A stretch of DNA of 64,000 nucleotides from Berghia stephanieae (GCA_034508935.3 CM067443.1:6556164-6620163), one strand, 5' to 3'. Shown: positions 46,061-58,684, counted from the first letter of the stretch. The notes: a model not told the origin generated them from the letters alone. Made by a program: numbers and translations.

Positions 46061-47322
46061 AGTGTTTCGACGTGGCTATTTCCATATTTTTAAAGGATAA
46101 CTTGTACTGCTATAATTTTCATTAAAGTACAAACTAATCTTTGCGTGTTTGGTTTTTTGTTTTGTTTGTTTCTTTGTTGTTATTTTTTTTTCTTGTTCAT
46201 TTGTCTCAAACTTATTAATTTCTAAATTTATTCTTGTCTTGGAATTACGAGTGGAAATAACTGTAATTGCTGTAAATTTCTCAATTGATCAAGTAAAACT
46301 TAATCATCTGAGGGGGAGAAAAGATTGTCAAAATGTTAATCCCAATTTATATAACCCAAAAAGAAAAAAAGATCACCATGAAAACTGCCCAACTGGCACA
46401 TCATTTCATCGAGGTCATAATATAAATTAATAAATATCCAAAGCGCATGCTCGACCTTGTCTTCGAGATCTCGATTAAAATTTTTCTCACTTGACATGCT
46501 AACTAATCTTGCTAAAACTAAAAGACCCGTACATTGAACAAGAAATGGAGACAGTAGTCACGATTGGGAACAAGTTAATTAAAAACTATCAGTATTTTAC
46601 TTTCAGTGAAGCCGCGTAATTGTTTTCAATACTTGATTTTGCTTGTTGCATGTTTAACGTACTTCTTGAACACATTTTTAAAGGCTGAAAACCTTTACCT
46701 CCATTAAAGTTAAAGATCGATTAAAATATTTCCAAAATTACCCGCGATTTGTCAAAAAGATAGAAATACTGTTTTCACGATTCAGTAAATAATTGAAGGT
46801 TTATTGATGCGAAATTAGAAGCATCTTCACAAGAGTTGACCGACTTCATAAAATGATATGGTTATACATACAGTGTCATTGGACAGGCTCCCCAGTAGTG
46901 TAGAGGATAACAAGTGACTATTTGTAACTTTGGTGACACTTTTTTTATTTATTTTTTTTTCGTTTTTTATCATTGTTTCGTGTTGCATTTTTGTTATTTA
47001 AAAATGAGATCAATATTAAAATTAAAAACAAAGCAAAACAAAAAAAAACAATCTCGAACATTTAAAAAAATGATTATGATTTATTTTGTATATCCATTCA
47101 TTTTGTTTAATTATTATCCTTGTTATTTAATTATGTATTATCGATAATAAAGATCGTCTTTATCATCAATTCTATGGTCCATGGTGTAACTGTAACTTTC
47201 CATTAGACATCGGAGATTTAGAAGTAGAATCGCAACACACTATGAAGCTTATGGACTGTGCTGTCACCCACGATTATTATCGTGCTGTGTAAAAGAAATG
47301 CCAACGCGTTTTAAAGATTTTT
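46061..47322. other. 1.2 kb with nothing recognised
   Basis: AT-rich sequence with short open frames of no recognisable content. No splice-flanked homology to the exon family was found. Confidence 0.4.
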
Positions 47323-47415
47323 CGCCTGAAAACTAGCCCTTCCAAATATCGATCAATTAGAATGACCCTGGCCTCATCTTGTCAAAATCTCTCAAGCCTG
47401 GGACTTCCTTATTTC
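47323..47415. mobile_element. G-family arm, copy 3
   Basis: GCCTGAAAACTAGCCCTTCC-AAATATCGATC and ATGACCCTGGCCTCATCTTG match one arm of the G family. CTCTCAAGCCTGGGACTTCC matches the inner repeat of the copy at 37342. The other arm was not found. Confidence 0.6.
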
Positions 47416-47792
47416 AGAGTACCTCCGACAGTATTGGTAAGTGACAGCACGGTCCATACGTTTGATAGTGTTTTATTAAAGCACATGGTTTGTGACCTTT
47501 GGAGTCCTGTTGTGGGCAGCACAAAGGTCGGTCCTGGATAAAGGCTCTTTACTCACTCTTTCATCGTATTCGGATGCAAAATTATTTTAAAGTTATGTCT
47601 CTGTTGAAAACAACTTTATAGCATATTTCAATCGCCATTCTCATCCTATATTTCAAGTGTAGCTATTTGATTTAGAGCCCCCCGGTTCGAGCATATTCAG
47701 TGGATATTGCATTCTATAAAGACTCTTTATTAAAATAAAAGTTTAATATTTCACATAACTAGTATACATGTGTAAATAGGTGTAAAACATAG
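47416..47792. other. gap with SINE scraps
   Basis: GTCCTGTTGTGGGCAGC, GGCTCTTTACTCACTC and TTCAGTGGATATTGCATTC are reminiscent of C-family and A-family pieces, but are too decayed to bound. Confidence 0.3.
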
Positions 47793-48180
47793 GATTTTGA
47801 CAATTAGATGTTAATACTTGAACTGAACCGATACCAGTTAGTGTTTCCTCTCATTATTTTTAATACAAACAATTTCTTCAAATATTTATAAACTATTTTC
47901 CGTTCTTAAAGTTAGGAAATAACTTAAATAAATATTTAATATATTTTTGCCAAATTTTTGATGATTACTGTATCCGATTACGATTAATAACACACAATAT
48001 GCCAGCCGGCCACTAAATGCCGGGTTCTCTAACAGAAGGTAACAGTAACAACTAATGGCGTCACACGTCGCAGATCGAAATCTTCCCCCTTCTCTCTTTG
48101 TACACAATAAATATGATACAAGATTGAACATTTTATTTTATTTATTTCATTTTAAAGATGTTGTAGCTGTGGTTTCCTTT
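47793..48180 (+). repeat. D-family dispersed repeat, copy 2
   Basis: Collinear with 30940-31332 in the same orientation (see there). It abuts a C-family SINE on its right. Confidence 0.8.
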
Positions 48181-48188
48181 TCTTTCCT

Positions 48189-48462
48189 GTGTGGCTATAT
48201 TATGGTCTTGTGTTATGACACTCGCTTTCGGATCGGAAGGTCCTGAGTTTGAGCCTCGCTCGGCGCCTAGTTGAGTCCTTGGAATAGGCTCTTCACTCTC
48301 ATTCTCCCACCGTAAAATAAGTACCCGGCCGTTGACAACGTTGTCTCTGTCGGAAAAAAAAATATAATATCGCCTAATAGGCGTCATGTCTCGTTCTATA
48401 TTTTACATGTTGCTGTTGGTCAAGGACCCTTGTAAAGCGCTTTGAGCACTTTTAGTGATAGG
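48189..48462 (+). mobile_element. C-family tRNA-derived SINE, copy 2
   Basis: TGGTCTTGTGTTATGACACTCGC and GGTCCTGAGTTTGAGCC form the tRNA-like head. The body has CTCTTCACTCTCATTCTCCC and GTTGTCTCTGTCGG, and the 3' end has TTGTAAAGCGCTTTGAGCAC, without the (TA)n expansion of the copy at 26033. Confidence 0.8.
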
Positions 48463-48463
48463 G

Positions 48464-49353
<890 letters not shown>

Positions 49354-49690
49354 GTCTGAATGTCTCTCCATGACTTACAAACCCACTTAATAGAAACACA
49401 TACGTTTATACTCTTGGCTTTATTCACGTTCATGCATGAAGGCACAATATTAAAACCATAGCTAGCTTTGCAATTTATTAATGTATCTATTTGGGACTTG
49501 AAAGAGTGAATGAATAAGATTTGTAGTGAAAAAAATTCGACTTTAAAATTCAAACCCTAATTAGATTTCAGAATTTGGACGGGCTCGTCTAAAAATGTTT
49601 CCAAACGCATTTTGAATGTAAAAATAAAAAGTAAAAAATAAAAAGCGATATCTTTGACGTTAAAAACGTATCTAATTAACTTAGACAATG
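49354..49690. other. gap with nothing recognised
   Basis: AT-rich; no motif is seen. Confidence 0.3.
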
Positions 49691-49909
49691 GGGAATGAGA
49701 TTAGCGGAAGAGTAGCGTCCCTTGATTGGACGTCACCCATAGTCTGTGACGTCACCGGCGGAAAAGCTATTAGAGAGAGAACGTCATGTTGGTTGTGCGC
49801 ATGCGTCTCTCGTCCTCGCTTCCGGTGCTTCCGGTGAAAGCTGCTTGAGACACTTCAAAACCAGTGACGTCCAATCAAGGGACGCTACTCTTCCGCTAAT
49901 CTCATTCCC
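49691..49909. mobile_element. 219-bp MITE with perfect 46-bp terminal inverted repeats
   Basis: The left arm GGGAATGAGATTAGCGGAAG ... GACGTCAC (49691-49736) is exactly inverted at 49864-49909. The centre is GC-rich and includes TGTGACGTCACCGG and a GTGCGCATGCG string. It has no ORF. The lack of any difference between the arms suggests a young insertion or gene conversion. Confidence 0.88.
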
Positions 49910-52248
49910 TATAGATATTGAGTTCAAATTTTTTCCCCCTCAACACTTGAATTTTAAATTTTGTGTTGATCGATCTATCGTCCCATCCCGGTCATTGAAC
50001 TATGCTCCTTCTATCTACATATATAATATGTTGTTAACCTCCTATGAGTATGGTATTTCGGCACCCTCGGATTTCTATCGCACCTTTTGGCTTCTCCTTA
50101 GAGCGTAATAGAATCAAGCGATTACTAAATATGATATTTTAAAGATAATTGGAACCAAGTTACAATCAAATGATAAAGAAATGCTCACATTTTGGGCACT
50201 TATAACTTATAAAAACAGGTGAGGACGCATGCCGTCATCAATTCATACCCCCCACGCCCTTAAGCCGTGTACGCAAGTTAAAAAAAAAAAAAAATCAATG
50301 CTCAATTTGAAAGAGAAAATCAGATTATAGATGCAATAAAGGATTCATCATTTTGTAGTCATTCGTCATAAGCGACACACACACACACACACAGCCCCAT
50401 CAGGGCAGATATTTCGATCCGCAATGCCGTTTCAACGTTTAAAAGGAGATTTTTTCTTTTTTTTTTTTTTGGATGATTTCACCAATTTTCTGTTCTGTGG
50501 CAAGATGGCGTTTCTTCTAGGCGGTAAGTTAGCCCTTGTTGTCATCAAGCTTTTTTTTTAATTTTTAAATTATAAGTGACAGTTTTATTTGAAATAGTTA
50601 TAAGTGACAGTAAAAAGCATGATTGTGACATCTGTTTAGTCTTAATAAACTATAGAACTTCATTTTTATAATTTAATGAAAATATGATTTCGCTCATCCA
50701 TACACCCTACGGCCTTTATTTTATTTTTTAAAATGGTGAGTGACCAAGTTAAATATATAATACGAAGATCAATGTACAGGTAAAAGCATTGATTATGTTG
50801 GAATCAATGAATCTGAATAGGATAAACTTGATTTTTTAAAATGCATAAAGTCGCATTTATCGTTTCTCAATTTTTGTTTGGGAGACCAAATCGGATGTCA
50901 CCTACGACTCGAGTTTATGCTGAAGACAATTTTGAGAAAATCCTATCATTATCATTCGAACAATTTGTCATCAGGGACAGTGAGATGATCCTTCAAATTA
51001 ACTGGCAGGAAAGACTTTCGTATAGCAGCTGCTCAGCATTAAGTAAGCGAGTGTGTTAATTATATTATTGCAACCTTTCCAAAACAAACAAAAAAAACAA
51101 AAGGGAAAATGTAGTTATGGAAGTTCAAATGTCACTATGATTCAGGAATATTGTAATGACGAATTGACCCTATTTTTTGGGGTTAAAATTAGTGTTATTA
51201 GTGGACTATGTGTTTACTTTATCCTCCACAAATTATATTTAGTAAGACATAATATTAATATATTAAGCATTTAGCTATATAAACAATGCGATTAATGAGA
51301 CTTTTTCACAGAAGTAATAAAACTTTTCATCGAGAATTATGTGTCACTTCTGATTCGGGATTATAGTGATGACAAATGTATCTTATCATATGTGACTCAG
51401 TTTGCACCCATAGATAGATATGTTGCACTTATTACAATATTTAGTCCTGTAAGTTTATGATGAATTTGCAGTTGACTTTTCCTGTTTTCAATCGAAGTGA
51501 TGATAGGTCACTTAGGCCTATTTGATAACAACACAATGTTTAGATTGTAGATTGTTAGAATAATAGATATGAATGAATTTTTGCCAAGTTTTAGATGTTT
51601 TCCGTTCCTGATATTGATTTTAAGTAAAGTATTTTTTAAAGAAATGGTTTGCTCCGTATTTCTTGTTCAACACTTACTATTCCATTAAGGTTTTGTGTGC
51701 CATTTTGGGGGACCTAACCCACTTTGTAGATCTTTGAGCAGAATGGATTTGGATAGGCGTTGCAGAAGTTGTAAGATCATGTTGAAAATGAAAAAAAAAA
51801 ATAATTCTAAAACGCAAAATTTCCATGAGCAAAGTTTATCCAGTTCTCTGATTAAACTGCAGAAAACCTCTCATTAGCGGGTAATGAAGGATTTCCACGC
51901 CATGAACCCCTGTTTCAAAATTCCTAGCTACCAGAATGTTTGTGCATTTTTACTACATCTGTTCAAATATAATAAAAAGCATTAAAATGCGAATGGCTAC
52001 CTTAGGAAATAAAGCGCCAAAGGAAATGAGTATATTAATTAACTGCTCAACTCGGTCTCCAATGTAACCAAACCGACCTAAAATCGAATTTTGTAAATTT
52101 AACTTGTATTTTATGTGACTTCTGCTGATCCAACATACCTCTAAGTGTATCATTGTTGGTAAAGGGACTATGGGAAACAGAAAGATAAGGCACACATAGG
52201 AAACGCAAATTTCGAGATTATCAGGACACCAAGAACAAAGCCAGATTC

Positions 52249-52250
<2 letters not shown>
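49910..52250. other. 2.3 kb with nothing recognised
   Basis: AT-rich sequence with short open frames (for example 50841-51059 and 51695-51877) that lack known domains, homology to the finger exons and acceptor context. A small (CA)n lies at about 50373-50392. Confidence 0.4.

Positions 52251-52305
<55 letters not shown>
52251..52305. repeat. (CA)n microsatellite
   Basis: About 52 bases of pure CA. Confidence 0.95.
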
Positions 52306-52306
<1 letters not shown>

Positions 52307-52719
52307 TAGACCTAGACCGATCTAGATATTATCGATTACGAGTACGAGTCCCGGTGCTCATCTGCAAAGAAAGTGAAGCCCAATTCGCCACTTCCTCATG
52401 AGGGAAGTTCAAGCAAATACAATTCCCGAATGCTATGGATAAAATCCTTCAATTATGACTTTTCGAATACTCACATTAGATATTGAGAGTACCAGCAGTT
52501 CACCTTGCATTGCGAACGTTCCACAACTAAGCCGTCCGGATTCAGCAACAACGTTGACTTAATTTGCTCCCGTTGCAAGGCTTACCAGATCAATTTCAAA
52601 TCATTGAGTGGCTAAAATGGTGGAGAAATAAAACACAAGCACCAAGAAGAAAACACGAGAATGGCTGCTGTCATCAGATCCATCGCTAAAAGGTATAATG
52701 CTCTTAAGAAATCCTCGCC
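52306..52719. other. gap with nothing recognised
   Basis: No gene or repeat recognised. Confidence 0.3.
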
Positions 52720-53024
52720 AATACTCTTCAACAGTCGTAACGTCACTTCCTTCCTAATGACGCATGGTAACTTAGTAACACTGGCTCTAAACTATCGGAA
52801 CAATGGCGGACGCCCGTATGAAATATTCTCCAGCGAGCATAAAGGGTATCCAGAGGGGAAAAAACCCATAAATTTGATCAGGTTTTGACTTTACACATTC
52901 TGATCACAAGGCATATGAAAAGTTCTAGCCAGCATGAAAAATAAAAAGTAATGATTTTCTTTGTTTAGAACCAAGATGACCGCCGTTGCCTGGCGGCGTG
53001 ACATCAGACTATTGAATCGTATTA
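52720..53024 (+). mobile_element. B-family element, copy 3
   Basis: The ends AATACTCTTCAACAGTCG and AGACTATTGAATCGTATTA form an imperfect inverted repeat. The interior matches 18823-19113, including ACAATGGCGGACGCC. It is uninterrupted. Confidence 0.85.
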
Positions 53025-53719
53025 GCTAAACGAGTTACATACGCACATTCCAAAAAACTTCATCGAGCAACACAGGAGGGAGCAACTGGTAGTATGAAGG
53101 CAGCAGCCCACCAATGACAAGGGAAATGTAATATAATACAGTTTTCGAACATTTTATCAAAACTAAAGCTTGACTTATGACAAGGGAGAGGAAAAGAAAA
53201 CAGTTTTTTGAAAATTTTCTCAAGACCAACTTTTCTTGCTAACTTGACATCTTTGATGCATGATTACTCAAAAACCAACAAAGCAATGCTGTTCAAATGT
53301 GCTGTGTGCATTTAACACAAATTTATTCAGGTCTCCTTCCAAAATGAAGCGATTTTTATTGAATAATTTGAGATTTATTGCCTCTGTGCATAATATATAA
53401 TGAGGTAACTAAATAATGATTTTTCACAATTCAAATGTCAGATATTTTTTTTTTTAATACAAAATTCAAAGCAGATCCAACATTTTGCTACAGACCATAG
53501 AACAGCTGATTAGCAACATAAATGCTGAAATTCAAAGAAATCAATCAATATATATGGGGACATCAAAATTATTGCTATTATTATTATAGTAACCCGACGG
53601 CAATCTTGAATTACATAATTTGCATATTGCATGAAGATAAAGTTATTGTTATACTTTTCAGTTCATGCTTATACCATATGTTAAGTTACATTTAATAATC
53701 GTTCCATAGATAATGATGA
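53025..53719. other. gap with nothing recognised
   Basis: AT-rich; no motif is seen. Confidence 0.35.
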
Positions 53720-53900
53720 CTTTAGCGCCTAAACCACACATTCTACTCTAAGCAACTTGAGTTCAAGCCAGGTCAAACTCATCTCGTTTCCTCGAGCAAG
53801 AAACTTAACCCCTATTTGTCATCCCATTGCAACCGTCCGACGCTTTAATTATTAAGGTCTTTCCTCTGCATGAATCCAGATGAAAAATCCCCATCGGTAT
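53720..53900 (+). mobile_element. decayed tRNA-derived SINE
   Basis: TTTAGCGCCTAAACCACAC, ACTTGAGTTCAAGCCAGG (B-box-like) and CTCGAGCAAGAAACTTAACC-CCTATTTGTC follow the order of the SINE at 45236, but are diverged. Confidence 0.55.
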
Positions 53901-54143
53901 TTTGTAAGGAAAAGCGACGTTTAATTTGATTTTAAAAATAAAAAAAAGTCATTGTTCTATCGTCTTTCTTTACTTAAGGACCAGAATTTGAATCAGAACA
54001 AGGTCCTCCCCACCACCTAATCTATCCTGAAGGGTAGCAGCCAGGATGGGCAATTGTTGTCCCAGTAAAAAAAAATAAACAAGAAAAGATAAAACCATGT
54101 TTGTCTTCATATGATTTGTCTTTATTGTTTTATTCATTTTCAG

Positions 54144-54370
54144 GTAGAAAGTTGAGAGATCAACCGAAGAAACCAAAGAAGAGGGAGCCTTTAACAAATG
54201 CTGAAAAGTGTAAGGCACGTCGTGATCGTCGTAAGCAGGATCGTGCTCTCCGTGAAATGGATAGAGCCAAGAAGAAGGATGCCAACCGTCTCTATTGCAT
54301 GTCTTTGACGCCAGAGCAGAGAGAGAAACGGAAATCGGTCAATACACAATATAAGAGAGAAAGGCGGTAA
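54144..54370 (+). CDS. exon with Lys/Arg-rich tail, same splice phase as the finger exons
   Basis: After TTATTCATTTTCAG comes split codon N-GT, as in exons 9-11 and 13-15-type starts, then 74 codons and TAA. About 40% of residues are Lys or Arg. The order is RKLRDQPKKPKKREPLTNAE, CKARRDRRKQDR, DRAKKKDANR, LTPEQREKRK, QYKRERR. No zinc ligands are present. The pattern resembles the basic, probably helical RRK repeats found in uncharacterised invertebrate proteins, so a nucleic-acid or nuclear-localisation role is possible but unproven. The last codons overlap a perfect donor (GTAAGT at 54367). It is therefore either a terminal exon ending at TAA or an internal exon leaving in phase 2. Confidence 0.6.
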
Positions 54371-54496
54371 GTGCGTTTCTAAGTACATAGCATAACTGTC
54401 AATCTTTTTAAATTTATGAATATGTATGAGTAAATTATTGTATTCATATCTAAGCGTTACGACGTTTTGATATTAGGCGCAATATAAAACTTTCTC

Positions 54497-54500
54497 ACTC

Positions 54501-54566
<66 letters not shown>

Positions 54567-54579
54567 TTACTACTACTAT

Positions 54580-54637
<58 letters not shown>

Positions 54638-54769
54638 ACTGCTACTACTATTATTATATTATTATTATTATTATATTATTATATTATATTATTATTATTA
54701 TTATTACTCTTATTATTATTATTATTACTACCACTACCACCACAACCACCACCACTGCTCCTACTACTT

Positions 54770-54843
<74 letters not shown>

Positions 54844-54862
54844 TACTACTACTACTACTACT

Positions 54863-54925
<63 letters not shown>

Positions 54926-54935
54926 GACTACTACT
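54497..54935. repeat. compound (TAC)n / (ATT)n / (TGC)n microsatellite
   Basis: About 440 bases of trinucleotide repeat with ATT, CCA and CTG interruptions. Confidence 0.95.
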
Positions 54936-55229
54936 TAAAAATATAGTCTATCAATCTAATTTGTCTAGTCCACGCTCGTGTCAGAAGCTATTTTTCTATT
55001 TAAGAACATTTGTTTTGATCCTTTATTCTTAAGAAGAGGGGGAGGGTGAGAGGGTACACAATGTTGGCTGTTTTTTTTTTTGCAGATTATGTATTGCACA
55101 CCGAAGGGCAGTAAAACGAGCGGGTGGTTGGATGGGAGCATCACCCTTGAATCATATACCTATAATGTTCGCATGGGTGTACGATCCGATAGTGATGTCG
55201 TTTCTTCTTCTCTTTACTAGCCTATCCTG

Positions 55230-55452
55230 CTTCTTTGGTTTGTGATTGTATTTTTGACAGGGGATATTTTTTTTCCTGTAAATCTTCTGCCTGTTTGTTC
55301 TTGGTTATTTATAATTTAGCTTATGATATCTTTAGGTTATGATTTTGATTTACATTTGTACTATTTTTGTTAGATTGCTTGTTTTTTTGTTTCAGCGGTC
55401 TCTCATATAACCTCAATTGTGTTGGAAGAGACCTAAAGCAACAAACAAACAC
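55230..55452 (+). mobile_element. A-related element with a variant 3' stem
   Basis: GATATTTTTTTTCCTGTAAATCTTCTGCCTG parallels the A-family middle (split here for length at the T-run). The 3' end is GGTCTCT (55397-55403), ATATAACCTCAATTGTGTTGG, AGAGACC (55427-55433), then TAAAGCAACAAACAAAC. The loop resembles that of the A family, but the stem bases differ on both sides and still pair. Confidence 0.65.
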
Positions 55453-55482
55453 AAGCAGTAAAACGTGAGCTTTTGTATAGCG

Positions 55483-55762
55483 TAATATTCACTAAACGTG
55501 CTCAAAGCGCTTTACAAATGGTCCCTGACCAACAGCAACATGTACCATGTAGAACGAAACATGACGCCTGTTAGGTGATATTACATTTTTTTTCGACAGA
55601 ACGCTGTTGACGGCTAGGTCCTCATTTAACACCTGAGTACGGTGAGAGAATGTGAGCTAAGAGCTTTTTCCAAGGACTTAACTATGCACCGAGCGAGGCT
55701 CGAACCCAGGACCTTCCGATCCGAAAGCAAGTGTCATACCACTAAACCACTTAGCCCACGTA
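55483..55762 (-). mobile_element. C-family tRNA-derived SINE, minus strand
   Basis: On the minus strand it has the tRNA-like head (GTGGTATGACACTTGCTTTC, GGTCCTGGGTTCGAGCC), the CTCACCGTACTCAGGTGTTA body and the TTTGTAAAGCGCTTTGAGCA 3' end, collinear with 26033 and 48189. The open frame over it on the plus strand is antisense SINE. Confidence 0.85.
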
Positions 55763-55806
55763 GAAGACTAATGCTTTACATTCTGTTTCTGTTCTTTTTC
55801 CTGCAG

Positions 55807-55959
55807 ACAAAACTTAAGGAACAGCAGCTCATGAAAAATGTAGCTACAAGCCCCAAGACACACAACAAAACCAAATTGACCGACCCACAAGCCCATTTTG
55901 TTCAAGAAACAGAGCTCTGCAAAATCGATTACACATTGGTGAAAGAAGAGCAAATTTAG
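55807..55959 (+). CDS. possible downstream exon of unknown product
   Basis: After CTTTTTCCTGCAG a frame of 50 codons (TKLKEQQLMKNV ... LVKEEQI) is open to TAG, and a donor-like CAG-GTAAAT follows at 55967. It enters in phase 0, whereas the donor at 54367 leaves in phase 2; joined to that exon it would read QNLRNSSS and stop. So it is either unrelated, a short terminal exon in another frame, or chance. Composition (Lys, Glu, Gln) is compatible with coding. Weak call. Confidence 0.3.
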   Translation, partial: TKLKEQQLMKNVATSPKTHNKTKLTDPQAHFVQETELCKIDYTLVKEEQI

Positions 55960-56239
55960 CCAACAGGTAAATTATTATGGTTTCAGAAATTATGTTTATT
56001 ACTACCTTTGTTCCAGGAAGTTATTAGTGTAAGAACTTTTGGAAAACAAAGGACAGTCCACTCAGCCGTTTGCAATTAAATGAATTTTTTTAAAAACAAC
56101 TTAGTGTTGTAAACAAATAAACCTTTTTTTAAAAAAAAAAATGGAAACAGCAGCATTCCGGTTAATCGCAACACATCAGGAGCAGGGAAACGTGGCGATT
56201 AATAGAAGTTGTGATTTACCGGAGCTGTTTGCTAAGTTA

Positions 56240-56470
56240 TTATGATGCAAAGAAAAGCGAGTGGAGCAGGCACTTATGTTGGTAACAACAAGATATGAAG
56301 TGAATAGAAAAGTGCCAGAAGACAACAGAGAATAAAAAATTTTTCGCGGCGGTGGTGGGGTTTGAACCTGCGACCTTATTGGTAGGACAACTCCGCCTGG
56401 CAGGTGAGAGCGTGGCTCTACCGTGTGAGCTATCAACGAACACAAAAATATTCGTTTCAAACTCAAAGTC
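56240..56470 (-). mobile_element. J-family SINE with tRNA-like head
   Basis: On the minus strand: GATAGCTCACACGGTAGAGC (A-box), GGTCGCAGGTTCAAACCCC (B-box), then a tail region ending in CACTCGCTTTTCTTTGCATC. Part of it is repeated at 56650-56763. Confidence 0.65.
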
Positions 56471-56649
56471 ATTACTAGATCCCTCTCTCACCCACTTCTT
56501 GAGATCGCCGATTCGTTCGTACACCACCATCGCGAATAATTTTGACCAGCAGTTAAGCTTAATAGCCAATATTCTCAACACAAACATATAACATAGAAAC
56601 GATTGAGACATTGAGTATGCTCCGGTGTATGGGGTGAATTTTTAATTCA

Positions 56650-56820
56650 GAAAAGTGAGTGGAGCAGGCACTTATGTTGGTAACAACAAGATATGAAGTG
56701 AGTAGAAAAGTGCCAGAAGACAACAGAGAATAAAAATTTTTTCGCGGCGGTGGTGGGGTTTGAAAAAATTTTTATTCTCTGTTGTCTTCTGGCACTTTTC
56801 TATTCACTTCATATCTTGTT
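56650..56820. repeat. J fragment ending in a 58-bp near-perfect palindrome
   Basis: 56650-56763 repeats J. Its last 58 bases (56685-56742) are followed, after a 20-base loop (56743-56762), by their inverted copy (56763-56820) with one mismatch. The right arm then continues into ATGATGCAAAGAG, which also flanks J on the other side (56242 on). Confidence 0.9.
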
Positions 56821-57211
56821 ATGATGCAAAGAGAGCGGTTGGTTATTGGTATACTCATTCAAATGACAATTATACTGTGACAAAAGTTATGTTTTTGATG
56901 TTCTCTTAGCCATGATAGGGTTAACTGTAGGATCACACAGGATTTGAATTTTATGTCATGTTGATTTAAAAATCATATGTTAAGCTAAAGTGTTATTTAT
57001 CATGTATGACACAAGTGAGATTGTTTTTTATGTATATAATGTTTTTTTTAAGGTTAGGACTTTTCTGATTGATAACTGGGAACTATAAACTTGAAAAAAA
57101 ATTATAATTGAAACCTCTCTGTGACATTTCAGTCGTTATCTGTCATAAGTGACACCACGGACACTCGTCACGTGTGAGTCCAATTTTGGATCACAAGCTT
57201 CACGTTTCTGG
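56821..57211. other. gap with nothing recognised
   Basis: AT-rich, no motif beyond T-runs. Confidence 0.3.
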
Positions 57212-57475
57212 GCTGGGTGGGGTCTTTTGACCTCCTAAAGTGAGCACTTTAGCTGTGTCTTCTAACTCCTTATGTCTGTTTTCTGAATTGCTTTCTGTCT
57301 TTGTCTTGGAATGAGATTACCTGGTTTAGTCCGTTCCTGGCCAGAGTCCTTGGCTGGGAGGGAAACAGAGAATCGTATTGTTATCCTTTTTGATTTTTAT
57401 AATTTTTCTCTTGTAAATGATCTCTCTGTTGTGTACTATTAATTATATTTGTTGTTTTGAATAAACAGTGGGTTT
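57212..57475 (+). mobile_element. A10: A-family 5' half
   Basis: GGCTGGGTGGGGTCTTTTGACC to TTTGTTGTTTTGAATAAA matches the first half of A1. It is truncated at the 3' end. Confidence 0.75.
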
Positions 57476-57894
57476 AAAAAAAAATGATTGACACATTTCA
57501 GGTTTGAATAACTCCAAAGCTATGAAAGATTTCATCAAACTGGTTTTTTGCCATAGGTGCAGAATTTATTGAAGTTTTGATTGATATGCGTTTTATCACA
57601 GTGCGCCCTTTGGCAGCTGAGTTATGACGCCACGAGTAGAAAAGGGTAATTTTGAAATAAATCGCAATGTACGGTGTGTTTGTTTTTAGTCATTGACAAT
57701 TTCAGGTTTAAATAACCCAAGAACAGCTGCAATGACATCAATTTGGTTTTAATATAATACTCCAAATTTAATAAAAGTTTTTTTTTTTTAATTCTGATAT
57801 CTTACTTGTGATCGTGTGTTTGCGCAATCGTCCGGTTTAAAGCTCCACGTGAATGACAAAACGTAAGCCTCTCTCCATTTCGTCCCATTTTGCA
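57476..57894. other. gap with nothing recognised
   Basis: Two diverged blocks around TTTCAGGTTTGAATAACTCC (57499) and TTTCAGGTTTAAATAACCC (57702) look like an old duplication of about 200 bases. No gene is seen. Confidence 0.4.
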
Positions 57895-57911
57895 ACATAA
57901 TAATAATAATA

Positions 57912-57990
<79 letters not shown>
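57895..57990. repeat. (ATA)n microsatellite
   Basis: About 95 bases of ATA repeat. Confidence 0.95.
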
Positions 57991-57993
<3 letters not shown>

Positions 57994-58284
57994 GACACTT
58001 GTTGAGCGCTTTCCATGAAACCAAACATATCAAAGCGCAGCATGAGTAATGTGACAGCGAACGGCTTCTCTTAAAATGTTATCGTAATCATCAGTGCAAT
58101 CAGTGATGACGTCAAATACAATAGAATTTTACAGTGTCAAGGCAATATTCCAAGTTGGTATCCTTAGATCGACATGTTTAAATGAAATAAACTTTCGAGA
58201 ATCATGTCGCACCAAGTCAAAATAAATTACGATTTATGAAAAATACTCTTTTCTACTGATGACACCATAACTCAACTACTAAAG

Positions 58285-58376
58285 AGACTCAACTTTGCGC
58301 CGCTCACAGCCGGACTTTAACCAAAGACCTAATGATCCAAAGCAAATGTCATACCATAAGGCCACATAACCGCATA
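58285..58376 (-). mobile_element. decayed C-family SINE head
   Basis: CCAAAGACCTAATGATCCAAAGC and AAATGTCATACCATAAGGCCAC match the minus-strand head at 55690-55755 with many changes. A poly-G run follows at about 58401-58413. Confidence 0.5.
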
Positions 58377-58684
58377 AATAAGTCCCTAACTTTAGTTTGG
58401 GGGGGGGGGGGGGAAGAGCAGGATTCCCTCAACAGAACGTGATAATTTGGTTCTAAAAAGTCATGAAAGGCAAAAATCAATATTCCAGGGCATTAAGTTT
58501 CAGTGACAAGACCAAAGTATTCACAAATCCCATTGTGTACTTATTGAAATGTCTTTTAATTTGACCCAGGCATAGATCTCTGGTTTAGATTAAGATACTA
58601 TCCGCTTAATTGTCTGGTGTTCTCTCTGTGGTACGGGATGTCATCTTTAGGCGCAAATGTCGCCATGATTATTTTATGTTAATT

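Noticed and set aside
50841-51059. 72-residue frame with plausible composition
   Set aside because: No domain, no splice-acceptor context in the family phase, and short enough to arise by chance in AT-rich intron.
55642-55800. N-terminal half of a 105-residue frame
   Set aside because: It translates the antisense strand of a C-family SINE; only the part after 55806 has any claim.
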